Source: Youngiibacter multivorans (GTDB lineage Bacteria; Bacillota; Clostridia; Clostridiales; Clostridiaceae). From it: a DNA stretch of 51,025 bases. The translations under genes were made by a program, and so were the position numbers. Under the pieces are notes generated by a model that was given only the letters and a program-made list of their open reading frames with translations, ran no database searches and was not told the DNA's origin. Positions 1 to 7,748 of this stretch are shown here, piece after piece; within the stretch, counting starts at the first letter, position 1; every line of letters begins with the position of its first letter. Location: the NCBI RefSeq assembly GCF_017873395.1, contig NZ_JAGGKC010000030.1, positions 1 through 51,025 on the forward strand, in the 5' to 3' direction.

Positions 1-30
1 TGTTTCTTGAAGCTGAAGCTATTATTTCCT

Positions 31-56
31 CCACCTGCATAGCAGGTGGTTTATTT
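31..56 (+). terminator. Rho-independent terminator of an off-window plus-strand gene
   Basis: A perfect 8-bp stem (CCACCTGC at 31-38, GCAGGTGG at 42-49) with a 3-nt loop is followed by a T-rich tail. The orientation suits a plus-strand gene that ends left of the window. Confidence 0.7.
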
Positions 57-79
57 GTTTCAAATGTGCCATTTGAAAC
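57..79. repeat. Perfect 10-bp inverted repeat next to the terminator
   Basis: GTTTCAAATG (57-66) and CATTTGAAAC (70-79) are exact reverse complements around a 3-nt loop. It starts inside the T-tail of the previous hairpin, so it may be a second, weaker terminator hairpin. No coding sequence overlaps it. Confidence 0.5.
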
Positions 80-97
80 GCACTAAAGTGACCAACA

Positions 98-137
98 AAA
101 AATCGCCGAGGCATTCTTTATGAATGACTCAGCGATT
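98..137 (-). terminator. Terminator of the acyl-CoA dehydrogenase/Etf operon
   Basis: AATCGC (101-106) pairs with GCGATT (132-137) around an interrupted stem and a TTTAT loop. On the minus strand the hairpin runs straight into a T-tract (the A-run at about 97-102 on plus). It lies about 100 nt beyond the stop of the last gene of the leftward operon and is its natural end. Confidence 0.75.
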
Positions 138-233
138 TAAATTAAACCAGACAAAATCCGAAATCTTTATTGTGGTCAGGTCAGACTTGTAAGATCAGGT
201 CTGGCAGGGTCAGGCATAGATGGTACTTTTTCT

Positions 234-875
234 TTAAGCTGCTGTCTTCAGATTCATTTTTGCCTTCATGGAATTGAATACTCCAACAAGCTTTCCGACA
301 AAAAGGGCAGAAAGCACAGTGCCTTCCCTTACTCCCAGTATATGTCCAGCAAAAATCAGGCCTACGGCAACAGAAATCATGACCACGGCAGTGTCGAAAA
401 TCATCTTCACCTTATGGAACGATATCCCTGTCAGTTGGGTTATCGCAAGCATGACACCTTCAGCTGGCATAGGCATGAGGTCAGCGCCCATGTACAATGT
501 TACGCCTAAGGCTACCAATATTATGCTCACTACAAGGTAAGCCAGCTGGAGCGGATAGAAGTCCGCAACCGGGAATGTTAGCATTGAGTTGCTGAAGCTG
601 ACAAAATAGCCGAATATGGACGAGAATGCTATCTGCAGCAGGTATTGCGGCTTGAACTTCCTTCGAAGAAGCACCAGCTGAAGCAGTACATAAACAGAGA
701 ATATTACGGTTATTACCTTACCCTGGTCGATTCCCATTATAACGCTGAGCACATAGCCGATTGAATTTACAGGCGATATGCCAAGGTTCGATTTTATCGA
801 AAATGTTACTCCAACAGCAAGGAATAGTAGTCCCAGGCAATACTTCGGGATTTTAACTAACAGCTTCATGAACAT
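234..875 (-). CDS. YczE/YitT-type integral membrane protein
   Basis: A 213-residue very hydrophobic protein with about five to six membrane segments, resembling the YczE/YyaS/YitT group of uncharacterised Bacillota membrane proteins. Typical features are the early SNLGISPVNS stretch and a charged tail after the last helix. The gene is last in the CoA-transferase/dehydrogenase/Etf operon and its start overlaps the end of etfA by 10 bp, so it is probably translationally coupled. Methionines at residues 1 and 3 are both possible starts. No substrate is known for the family. The position suggests transport of, or response to, a substrate or product of the acyl-CoA pathway, but that is inference. 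Confidence 0.75.
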   Translation of the reverse strand: MFMKLLVKIPKYCLGLLFLAVGVTFSIKSNLGISPVNSIGYVLSVIMGIDQGKVITVIFSVYVLLQLVLLRRKFKPQYLLQIAFSSIFGYFVSFSNSMLTFPVADFYPLQLAYLVVSIILVALGVTLYMGADLMPMPAEGVMLAITQLTGISFHKVKMIFDTAVVMISVAVGLIFAGHILGVREGTVLSALFVGKLVGVFNSMKAKMNLKTAA

Positions 876-2056
876 TGTTTGTCGAGCTCATCGATTATCG
901 CCGGGATTACCTTGAACAGGTCTCCAACTATGCCATAATCTGCAACTTCAAATATCGGTGCATTTTCAGCTGAGTTTATCGCGATGATCTGCTCTGAATT
1001 CTGCATCCCGGCGATATGCTGTATCGCTCCTGAGATTCCGCAGGCAATGTATATCTTTGGCTTAACGGTGGTTCCTGTCTGTCCTACCTGGTAGGCATGG
1101 TCCATCCAGCCGGCATCGACTGCAGCTCTTGATGCTGCTACGACTCCGCCAAGCCTGTGTGAAAGCTGTCTCAGGAGTTCGAAGCCCTCAGGCCCCTTCA
1201 TTCCCTTGCCGCCTGAAACGATTATTTCCGCATCAGTCAGGGATACCATTTCCTTAAGGTGCTTCACTACATCTACAACCTTAGTCCTTATTTCTCCTTC
1301 AGAGAATGAAACTGACAGCTTTACTGTCTCTCCCTTTCTTCCGGAAACTTTCGCAGCCTTGTCCATTACACCAGGCCTTACGGTCGACATCTGTGGTCTA
1401 TGGTTCGGGCAGACTATGGTTGCCATAAGGTTTCCGCCGAATGCCGGACGGGTCTGCTTTATCTTCTTGTCATCAGGATCAATCTCAAGCTTTGTGCAGT
1501 CTGCAGTTAGGCCAGTATTGGCTTTTACTGCGAGGCATGGTCCAAGATCCCTTCCTATATGTGTTGCGCCAAGAAGCACGATTTCAGGCTTGTATTTGCC
1601 TATGGCTTCGAATATCACTTTTGTATATCCATCCGTAGTGTATTTTTCAAGCTCCGGTGAATCTGCAACATAAACCTTGTCAGCACCATACTCGAAAAGC
1701 TCGTCAGCAAGGTTTCCTATGCCAGATCCGCAAACAACCGCTGACAGCTCGCATCCGATCTCTGCAGCAAGCTTTTTTCCCTCGCCAAGCAGCTCGATGA
1801 CAACTGGCATTATCTTCTTATCCCTCTGCTCTGCGAATACCCAGATACCGCTATATTCAGACAGATCGGTAGTTTCTTTCTTCTCTTCAATCTTCTCTAT
1901 TGCCTTGAACGGGCATTTGTCTACACATACGCCACAGCTGGTGCAGGCCACGCCGATTACGGCAAGCTTGCCTGACATTGTTATCGCACCAAAAGGACAA
2001 CTCTTTACACATATGGTGCAGCCCTTGCATTTTTCGTTAATTATATTTACAGACAT
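866..2056 (-). CDS. etfA: Electron transfer flavoprotein alpha subunit with N-terminal 2[4Fe-4S] ferredoxin domain
   Basis: This is the FAD-binding alpha subunit of the heterodimer that carries electrons for the acyl-CoA dehydrogenase encoded upstream. Residues 1-60 hold two cluster motifs (Cys10, 13, 16, 20 and Cys38, 41, 44, 48). The ETF alpha fold follows, with the C-terminal FAD domain recognisable by GGKGMKGPEGF, the GQTGTTVKP stretch and the ACGISGAIQH stretch. An EtfA with this extra domain is known from clostridial complexes such as CarE of caffeyl-CoA reductase, where the Etf takes part in flavin-based electron bifurcation. Bifurcation here is inference. The gene lies 20 bp after etfB and overlaps the membrane-protein gene after it. 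Confidence 0.95.
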   Translation of the reverse strand: MSVNIINEKCKGCTICVKSCPFGAITMSGKLAVIGVACTSCGVCVDKCPFKAIEKIEEKKETTDLSEYSGIWVFAEQRDKKIMPVVIELLGEGKKLAAEIGCELSAVVCGSGIGNLADELFEYGADKVYVADSPELEKYTTDGYTKVIFEAIGKYKPEIVLLGATHIGRDLGPCLAVKANTGLTADCTKLEIDPDDKKIKQTRPAFGGNLMATIVCPNHRPQMSTVRPGVMDKAAKVSGRKGETVKLSVSFSEGEIRTKVVDVVKHLKEMVSLTDAEIIVSGGKGMKGPEGFELLRQLSHRLGGVVAASRAAVDAGWMDHAYQVGQTGTTVKPKIYIACGISGAIQHIAGMQNSEQIIAINSAENAPIFEVADYGIVGDLFKVIPAIIDELDKQCS

Positions 2057-2076
2057 GTTATCTCAGTCCTTTCAAT

Positions 2077-2865
2077 TTAGATGTAATGTTTCTGCTTAAG
2101 CTTAGTTACGAGATTCCCCGCCATGACCTGTATGGTTCCGTCGAGCATCTCTCCCTTTCCCTTAGGAGGAGGAGTGAATGAACGGAATACCTGTGTCGGT
2201 GAAGCACTGAGTCCGCAGCAGGATGGGTCTAGCTCAACATCCTTGTGTCCCCAGACCTCTATCTGCTTCTGGTATGCGTTCATGACTCCACCTATGGACA
2301 TGTACCTTGGTACGTTGAGTTCCTTGACTGCAGTCAGAACGCAAGGAGTTTTGACTTCAACAACCTCGTAGCCGTCCTCCATCTGTCTGTGTACGACCGC
2401 CTTGTCCTTATCTATGCTTACAAGCTTCTCCACATAGGTTACCACTGGAAGGTCCAGCCTCTGTGCAAGCTGAGGTCCAACCTGTGCAGTGTCTCCGTCT
2501 ATGGCCTGCCTTCCGGCGAATATGATGTCAACATCCTTGACCTTCCTGACTCCTGCCGCAAGTGTAGTCGATGTGGCACATGTGTCGGCTCCGCCGAATG
2601 CCCTGTCGCTCAGAAGATATGCTTCATCGGCACCCATTGCGAGGCACTCCCTGAGCATGTATGTTGCCTGAGGTGGTCCCATCGTAAGTACTGCAACAGT
2701 CGTGTCAGCCATAGTATCCTTCAGGGCAAGCGCTGCCTCAAGTGCATTGGCATCATCCGGATTAAGGATACTTGGGACTCCGTCCCTTATCAGCGTACCC
2801 TTGACCGGGTCTATCTTTACTTCGTTTGTATCAGGAACCTGTTTTACGCAAACTAGAATCTTCAT
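2077..2865 (-). CDS. etfB: Electron transfer flavoprotein beta subunit
   Basis: 262 residues, the usual EtfB length. The N-terminal MKILVCVKQVPDTNEVK, the DANALEAAL region and the GRQAIDGDTAQVGPQLA signature are typical. It pairs with EtfA and binds the nucleotide or second flavin that distinguishes bifurcating Etf proteins; the sequence alone does not settle which type this is. A strong GGGAGG ribosome binding site precedes the start. It sits between the acyl-CoA dehydrogenase gene, 16 bp away, and etfA, the standard clostridial order acd-etfB-etfA. Confidence 0.96.
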   Translation of the reverse strand: MKILVCVKQVPDTNEVKIDPVKGTLIRDGVPSILNPDDANALEAALALKDTMADTTVAVLTMGPPQATYMLRECLAMGADEAYLLSDRAFGGADTCATSTTLAAGVRKVKDVDIIFAGRQAIDGDTAQVGPQLAQRLDLPVVTYVEKLVSIDKDKAVVHRQMEDGYEVVEVKTPCVLTAVKELNVPRYMSIGGVMNAYQKQIEVWGHKDVELDPSCCGLSASPTQVFRSFTPPPKGKGEMLDGTIQVMAGNLVTKLKQKHYI

Positions 2866-2881
2866 TGTAAATTACCTCCCG

Positions 2882-4021
2882 TTACTTCTTCAGCAGGGTG
2901 CCAGCTATTACCATCTGCTGTACCTGCGAAGTGCCTTCATATATTGTGAATATCCTTGCATCCCTGTAGAATCTCTCTACCTTGTACTCCTTGATGTAGC
3001 CGTATCCACCATGGATCTGAACGGCCTTGGCGCAAATTTCGTTGCATACCTCTGACGCGTAGTACTTGGCCATGGAAGCGCTCTGGCCGGATGGCTGTTT
3101 TGTATCCATCAGGTATGCTGTCTTGTAGACAAGCTGCTTGGCTGCCTCGAGCTTTGTCGCCATGTCAGCGATCATGAAGCTTATGGACTGGAAATCAGCT
3201 ATCCTTCTACCGAACTGCTTTCTCTCTTTGGCGTACTTTATCGCCTCATCGAGAGCTCCCTGGGCAACTCCTATCGATTGTGCCGCAACCCCCATTCTTC
3301 CTGTGTCGAGGGTCTTCATGGCGTTCGTGAAGCCCTTGCCTTCTTCACCGAGAAGGTCGTCCTTGTGCACCCTTACGTTCTCAAGTATGATGTCGCTTGT
3401 TGCGCAGCCTACGAGGCCCATCTTGTGCTCGGCTTTTCCGCAGGAAACGCCTTCAAGAGTCATGTCAACTATGAAAGCTGATATTCCTTTTGTGCCCTTT
3501 GTCAGGTCTGTCTTCGCGTAGATTATGGCGTAATCGGCCAGCGGCGCCATTGTGATGAAGGTCTTCCTGCCGTTAAGGATATAGTAGTCGCCATCCTTCA
3601 CTGCAGTGCTTGTCATTCCGCCAGCATCAGATCCTGCACCTGGCTCGGTCAGTCCGAAGGCAAGTATCTTCTCTCCTGTCACTACAGGTCTTAGATATTT
3701 CTCCTTCTGCTCGTCAGTACCCGCAAGAAGCAAAGGGCCGCCTGACAGAGAGTTCGGTGATGATACATAAAGGCTGGCAACAGCGCTTACCTTTGCTACC
3801 TCCTCCATGACTATGGCGTAGGACCTGGCGTCTGCACCCTGACCTCCGACTTCCCTGGGGATCTTTATACCGAAAAATCCGGCTTTTCCCATCTTATCCA
3901 GGATTTCCTTTGGAAACACACCGGACTCCTCAACCTTGTCAAGTACGTCGTTTGTAAGCTCCTTCTCGGCGAAATCCTTCGCAAGCTTTCTTATGAGCTC
4001 ATGCTGTTCAGTAAAAAACAT
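2882..4021 (-). CDS. Acyl-CoA dehydrogenase / enoyl-CoA reductase
   Basis: A 379-residue short-chain-type FAD acyl-CoA dehydrogenase. It shows the signatures FGLTEPGAGSDAGG and HKMGLVGCATSDI, the ERKQFGRRIADFQ region, and the catalytic base Glu362 in the IYEGTSQ motif. With EtfAB it either oxidises an acyl-CoA or, in fermenting clostridia, reduces an enoyl-CoA with NADH. The latter fits the ferredoxin-type EtfA. The GAGGAGG ribosome binding site fixes the start. The substrate cannot be read from the sequence. CoA-transferase genes in this operon and the next suggest an imported free acid activated by CoA exchange. Confidence 0.93.
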   Translation of the reverse strand: MFFTEQHELIRKLAKDFAEKELTNDVLDKVEESGVFPKEILDKMGKAGFFGIKIPREVGGQGADARSYAIVMEEVAKVSAVASLYVSSPNSLSGGPLLLAGTDEQKEKYLRPVVTGEKILAFGLTEPGAGSDAGGMTSTAVKDGDYYILNGRKTFITMAPLADYAIIYAKTDLTKGTKGISAFIVDMTLEGVSCGKAEHKMGLVGCATSDIILENVRVHKDDLLGEEGKGFTNAMKTLDTGRMGVAAQSIGVAQGALDEAIKYAKERKQFGRRIADFQSISFMIADMATKLEAAKQLVYKTAYLMDTKQPSGQSASMAKYYASEVCNEICAKAVQIHGGYGYIKEYKVERFYRDARIFTIYEGTSQVQQMVIAGTLLKK

Positions 4022-4099
4022 TTCATTTCCTCCTCAATCTCTTTTCAATATGTATTGCTCTGTTTGCTAGTGTCTTTATGATCTAATACTTTAGTGTTT

Positions 4100-5662
4100 T
4101 TATAGCCTCAGCCCGCCCCAGTCTTCACAAAACAGGCTGCTGTCCATAAGCTTAAGGTCCTCTGCTATTTCCGGAATGAATTCCATCTGTCCTATGATGT
4201 CCTTTTCAAGGTCCACACCGGGAGCAATCTCGATTACTGTCATCTTTCCTTCGATCAGCCTGAAGACGCAGCGCTCGGTAACATACAGAATCTCCTGCCC
4301 GCTCCTAGCACCATACTCCCCGCTGAACGTGACCTGCTCCACTTCCTTGAGAAACTTCATCCCCTTGCCAGCTTCATGGATCACAAGTGCTCCGCCTGAA
4401 ATCTCCATCCTGCATTTTGCTGAGAAGGTACCAGCGAATATAACCTTCTTGGAGCTCTGTGAGATGTTGATGAACCCACCCGGGCCAGTCAGCCTGTCCC
4501 CGAATCCCGGTATGAAGAACTTACTCACATTGATGTTTCCATGCTGGTCAGCCTGTGCAAGGCCAAGCACCGCAACATCTATACCACCACCGTCGTAGAA
4601 ATCGAACATGTAGCCATGGTCGATGTTTGCTTCAGCATTATAGGAGCTTCCAAAGTTCGGCTGGCTTGCTGGAACTCCGCCGAAGGCACCGCTCTCTGTC
4701 GTCAGGATGATGTCTTCGATGTGCCCTTCTTCAGCAGCCACACTTGCAACATCAGCTGGTATCCCGACTCCAAGGTTGACTATATCGCCTTTCCTCAGCT
4801 CAGCTGCGCACCTTCTGGCAATTACCTTTCTTTCAGAGAGTGGAACTACCGGAATACCGTCCAGAGGCTTCTTTATGTTTCCTGCAAACGCAGGCTCATA
4901 ATAAGTTCCCTCTGTCTGCCAGCAGGCTCTCTTATCAGTTGCAATCACCACATAATCCACAAGGGCTCCGGGTATCTTTACATTCTTCGGGTGAAGGGTT
5001 CCCTTGGCTGCTTCGTACTCTACCTGGACGATTACGATTCCACCACTGTTCTTAGCAGCCTGAGCCACTACCAGGCCTTCATTTATCGGACCTTCGTTCT
5101 CAAATGTTATGTTCCCGTTCCTGTCTGCTGTTGTTCCCCTTAAGATGGCGACATCGAGAGGGAAGGATTTGTAGAACAGGTACTCTTCTCCATGCAGATT
5201 TACAACCTCAACAATGTCTTCATTTGTGACCTTGTTCATCTTTCCGCCTTCGATGCGGGGATCAACGAAGGTCCCGAGTCCAATCTTTGTCAAAAGGCCC
5301 GGTCTGTGCGCCGCTATTTCACGCCACAGGTTGACGATCACTCCCTGCGGAAGGCAATGGCATGCGATCTTGTTTGCCCTGACAAGGTCATTCATTGCAA
5401 AGGCAGACCCGATATGTGCAGCCGACCATTTTGATACAAGGCCTTCTACGCCAAACCTTGTCATACCTCTCTCTTTCCAGTCTCCCAGTGCGCTGCCCTG
5501 CTTCATCGAGAGGTCCCGGGGATGGCCTGTGGCTTTATAGTTTTCTGCAATTGCCACTGCAATTTCCTCAGGCCACCCTGAGAGACCCATGCCTGCGACT
5601 CCTACAGTCGCATTGTCTGGAATGAGTCCTGCAGCTTCTTTCGCCGTGATGAATTCAACCAT
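4100..5662 (-). CDS. Family I acyl-CoA:carboxylate CoA-transferase (propionate CoA-transferase type), copy 1
   Basis: A fused alpha-beta CoA-transferase of 520 residues that moves CoA between a CoA-thioester and a free acid through a glutamyl-CoA intermediate. The catalytic Glu is in TTESGAFGG (about residue 323). The glycine-rich GVGIPADVA stretch and the ENEGPINEG region are typical. I chose the ATG at 5662 because AGGGGTGA lies at proper distance before it; a GTG at 5674 sits almost on the same Shine-Dalgarno. It is first in the operon, directly under a promoter with a PadR-type operator. It is a paralogue of the transferase ending at 9056, with the same length and organisation. Confidence 0.92.
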   Translation of the reverse strand: MVEFITAKEAAGLIPDNATVGVAGMGLSGWPEEIAVAIAENYKATGHPRDLSMKQGSALGDWKERGMTRFGVEGLVSKWSAAHIGSAFAMNDLVRANKIACHCLPQGVIVNLWREIAAHRPGLLTKIGLGTFVDPRIEGGKMNKVTNEDIVEVVNLHGEEYLFYKSFPLDVAILRGTTADRNGNITFENEGPINEGLVVAQAAKNSGGIVIVQVEYEAAKGTLHPKNVKIPGALVDYVVIATDKRACWQTEGTYYEPAFAGNIKKPLDGIPVVPLSERKVIARRCAAELRKGDIVNLGVGIPADVASVAAEEGHIEDIILTTESGAFGGVPASQPNFGSSYNAEANIDHGYMFDFYDGGGIDVAVLGLAQADQHGNINVSKFFIPGFGDRLTGPGGFINISQSSKKVIFAGTFSAKCRMEISGGALVIHEAGKGMKFLKEVEQVTFSGEYGARSGQEILYVTERCVFRLIEGKMTVIEIAPGVDLEKDIIGQMEFIPEIAEDLKLMDSSLFCEDWGGLRL

Positions 5663-5711
5663 GACTTTGATCACCCCTACATGTTTTCTTACTCGTTAAT
5701 TTCATAACAAT

Positions 5712-5740
5712 AGTATAACATGTTAATTTAATCACGTAAA
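5712..5740 (-). promoter_or_regulatory. Sigma-A promoter of the CoA-transferase/acd/etf operon
   Basis: On the minus strand, TTTACG (-35, 5735-5740), a 17-nt spacer and TATACT (-10, 5712-5717). The -35 box lies inside the palindrome at 5733-5750, so a bound repressor would block polymerase. Confidence 0.7.
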
Positions 5741-5750
5741 TATTTACATG
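5733..5750. promoter_or_regulatory. Probable PadR operator
   Basis: CACGTAAATATTTACATG is an 18-bp palindrome with one mismatch around a perfect GTAAATATTTAC core. It fits ATGT-N8-ACAT, the pattern described for PadR-family operators, with one changed base. It lies in the divergent region between the padR-type gene and the CoA-transferase operon. A related site is at 12384-12401. Confidence 0.65.
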
Positions 5751-5827
5751 TTTGAATTTACGTCTTTTTCTAAAATTTTCACAAACATATTTTTACTTAT
5801 CCTGATTTTTTTCTGTTTGCTTAGATG

Positions 5828-5856
5828 TTCAGTTTTAGAAGATGTTATGGTATGAT
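5828..5856 (+). promoter_or_regulatory. Promoter of the PadR-family gene
   Basis: TTCAGT (5828-5833), a 17-nt spacer and TATGAT (5851-5856), then an AGGAGG ribosome binding site and the start at 5884. The -35 box is only moderately close to consensus. Confidence 0.5.
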
Positions 5857-5883
5857 TGCATCAATATGTAGGAGGTAACATGT

Positions 5884-6429
5884 ATGCGAACACTTAAATA
5901 TGCCATACTTGGGCTTATCAACCGCGAACCGATGACAGGTTACGATATAACCAAGGAATTCAACTCAAATGTTCTGGCCAACTTCTGGTATGCAAACCAC
6001 AGTCAGGTATACCCCGAGCTCAGCAAGCTGATCGATGAGGGCTCCATAAGCTTTGAGGTCGTGATCCAGGGTGAAAAGCTCGAAAAGAAACTGTACACCA
6101 TCACCGAAAAGGGCAGGAAGGACCTCATGAAGTGGCTTGTCAAGGATGATCCGCTGGAAGCTACTCCCAAGGATATATTCAGGTTAAGGGCTTACTTTTC
6201 AGATTTTCTGGACCTTGATGAGCTTTCTGACCTTGTGAAACAGCAGAAGCTGAAGCATGTTCAGAAGCTTGAATCCCTTCAGAGGATCATGGACCGAACC
6301 TATCCTGTACCACCTTCTGTGAAAACCAGGGAATTCGGCGACTTCATCGTCCTTGAGAGTGCCATCATGCGCGAGAAATACTACATCAACTGGCTTGATG
6401 ATTATCTCTCCCATATTTCACGGGCTTGA
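5884..6429 (+). CDS. PadR-family transcriptional regulator
   Basis: 181 residues. The N-terminal winged helix (residues 1-85) has the classic opening ending in LKYAILGLINREPMTGYDI, plus the VYPELSKLIDEGSI and LEKKLYTITEKGR stretches of the family. The C-terminal helical dimerisation region (Vir_C type) fills about residues 95-175. PadR proteins usually repress nearby genes and are released by small ligands, classically phenolic acids. It is divergent from the CoA-transferase operon and convergent with the hydratase end of the ligase operon, and palindromes fitting its family lie at both operon promoters. The ATG at 5880 is out of frame; the one at 5884 is the start. Confidence 0.93.
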   Translation: MRTLKYAILGLINREPMTGYDITKEFNSNVLANFWYANHSQVYPELSKLIDEGSISFEVVIQGEKLEKKLYTITEKGRKDLMKWLVKDDPLEATPKDIFRLRAYFSDFLDLDELSDLVKQQKLKHVQKLESLQRIMDRTYPVPPSVKTREFGDFIVLESAIMREKYYINWLDDYLSHISRA

Positions 6430-6435
6430 TTTGAA

Positions 6436-6468
6436 AAAAGAAGGTACGGTCATACCGTGCCTTCTTTT
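6436..6468. terminator. Bidirectional terminator between padR-type and maoC-type genes
   Basis: A 15-bp stem (6436-6450 with 6454-6468, one G-T type mismatch) and a CAT loop, A-rich on the left and T-rich on the right. It lies between two convergent genes and can serve both. Confidence 0.85.
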
Positions 6469-6493
6469 CATTGTCAAACGGTCAGGGGTTATT

Positions 6494-6913
6494 TTACTTG
6501 AGTATCTTTACAGTAGCCTCTCCATCGATGACAATTGTTCCATCCTGGTTTACTGCATAGTTGTGTACCTTGAGTATCTTCTTCTCTTCTATCTTCTCAG
6601 CGACTTCAACATAAGCTGTTATAGTATCGCCCATCCTTGTAGGTGCCTTGAATTTCTGAGTGTGTCCCATATATACTGAAGCTCCTCCGAAGAATGGTGC
6701 TCCTGCTGGTCCGAAAAGGCTCTCAACAAGCATTCCATGGCAGATCCTCGACTTGAATACAGTAGTCTTTGCATATTCCTCGTTCATGTGGAGAGGATTG
6801 AAATCCCCGCTTATTCCTGCGAACAATATTACGTCTGTCTCTGTTATTGTCTTTGTGAAGGAGTTCTTGTCTCCTACCTTGAAATCGTCAAAGCTCTTCA
6901 TTTCATATGCCAT
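6494..6913 (-). CDS. MaoC-family (R)-specific enoyl-CoA hydratase
   Basis: 139 residues, a single hot-dog domain like PhaJ. The hydratase-2 motif is clear: FAGISGDFNPLHMNEEYA, with catalytic Asp37 and His42, then RICHGML. It interconverts trans-2-enoyl-CoA and (R)-3-hydroxyacyl-CoA. The gene is last of the ligase operon, 42 bp after the SDR gene. Pairing an (R)-specific hydratase with a FabG-type reductase rather than the (S)-specific crotonase/HBD pair is consistent and points to an (R)-3-hydroxyacyl-CoA route. Direction (degradation or synthesis) is not shown by sequence. Confidence 0.9.
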   Translation of the reverse strand: MAYEMKSFDDFKVGDKNSFTKTITETDVILFAGISGDFNPLHMNEEYAKTTVFKSRICHGMLVESLFGPAGAPFFGGASVYMGHTQKFKAPTRMGDTITAYVEVAEKIEEKKILKVHNYAVNQDGTIVIDGEATVKILK

Positions 6914-6955
6914 TTTTTTATTCCTCCAAATTTTGATTTATTCTTGTATCATGGA

Positions 6956-7702
6956 TTAGCTGCAGTAGGTTCCGCCATTGATGTTGAGTGTAGCTCCGTT
7001 TATGAATCCGGCTTCACCAGATGCAAGGAATGCTACTGCTCCAGCGAGCTCCTTAGGATCTCCGCCTCTTCCAACTGGTATCTGTGAGATGAGGTTATCG
7101 ATTATTTCCTGCTTCATTGTAAGTGTCATTTCAGTCATCATGAATCCAGGTGCGATTGCATTGCAGGTTACACCCTTTCTTCCGAACTCCTTGCTCCAGG
7201 TCTTTGTCATTCCGATTACTCCGGCCTTTGCTGCGCCGTAGTTAGTCTGACCGAAGTTTCCTGCTACTCCTGTAAGTGAGCTTATGTTTATGACTCTTCC
7301 GTACTTTCTCTCGAACATGTACTTAACAGCTTCCTGTGTGCAGATGAACATGGACTTCATGTTGGTGTTGATTACTAAGTCGAACTGGTCGTCAGTCATC
7401 TTCATGAAGGATGCATCCCTTGTTATTCCTGCGTTGTTGACTAGTACATCTATCTGTCCGTAAGTCTCGATGACAGTCTTCATCATGTCTGCAACCTGCG
7501 CCCTGTTTGTTACGTCGCATGCGATTGCTATGGCTTCTCCGCCTGCAGCTATGATTTCATCTCTGACTACGATGCAAGCCTCTTCATTGATGTCTGTAAC
7601 GACAACCTTGGCACCTTCCTGTGCGAACCTTTCAACGAAAGCCTTTCCAAGGCCTCTTCCTGATCCGGTTACAACTGCTACCTGATTTTCAAAACGTCTC
7701 AT
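6956..7702 (-). CDS. Short-chain 3-hydroxyacyl-CoA dehydrogenase (FabG/PhaB-like)
   Basis: 248 residues. The cofactor motif is TGSGRGLG, NNAG follows at about 89-92, and the catalytic set is Ser142, Tyr155, Lys159. Asp37 after the second strand (VVTDINEE) indicates NAD(H) rather than NADP(H), unlike most FabG proteins; this agrees with a catabolic or fermentative role. The second ATG (7702) is preferred: AAGGAG lies 8 nt upstream of it but only 2 nt before the ATG at 7708. It sits between thiolase and MaoC genes and would oxidise (R)-3-hydroxyacyl-CoA to 3-ketoacyl-CoA, or the reverse. Confidence 0.9.
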   Translation of the reverse strand: MRRFENQVAVVTGSGRGLGKAFVERFAQEGAKVVVTDINEEACIVVRDEIIAAGGEAIAIACDVTNRAQVADMMKTVIETYGQIDVLVNNAGITRDASFMKMTDDQFDLVINTNMKSMFICTQEAVKYMFERKYGRVINISSLTGVAGNFGQTNYGAAKAGVIGMTKTWSKEFGRKGVTCNAIAPGFMMTEMTLTMKQEIIDNLISQIPVGRGGDPKELAGAVAFLASGEAGFINGATLNINGGTYCS

Positions 7703-7748
7703 TTTCATATCTCCTTTATTCCTAAGCTTTTTTAGTATATCTATTTGA

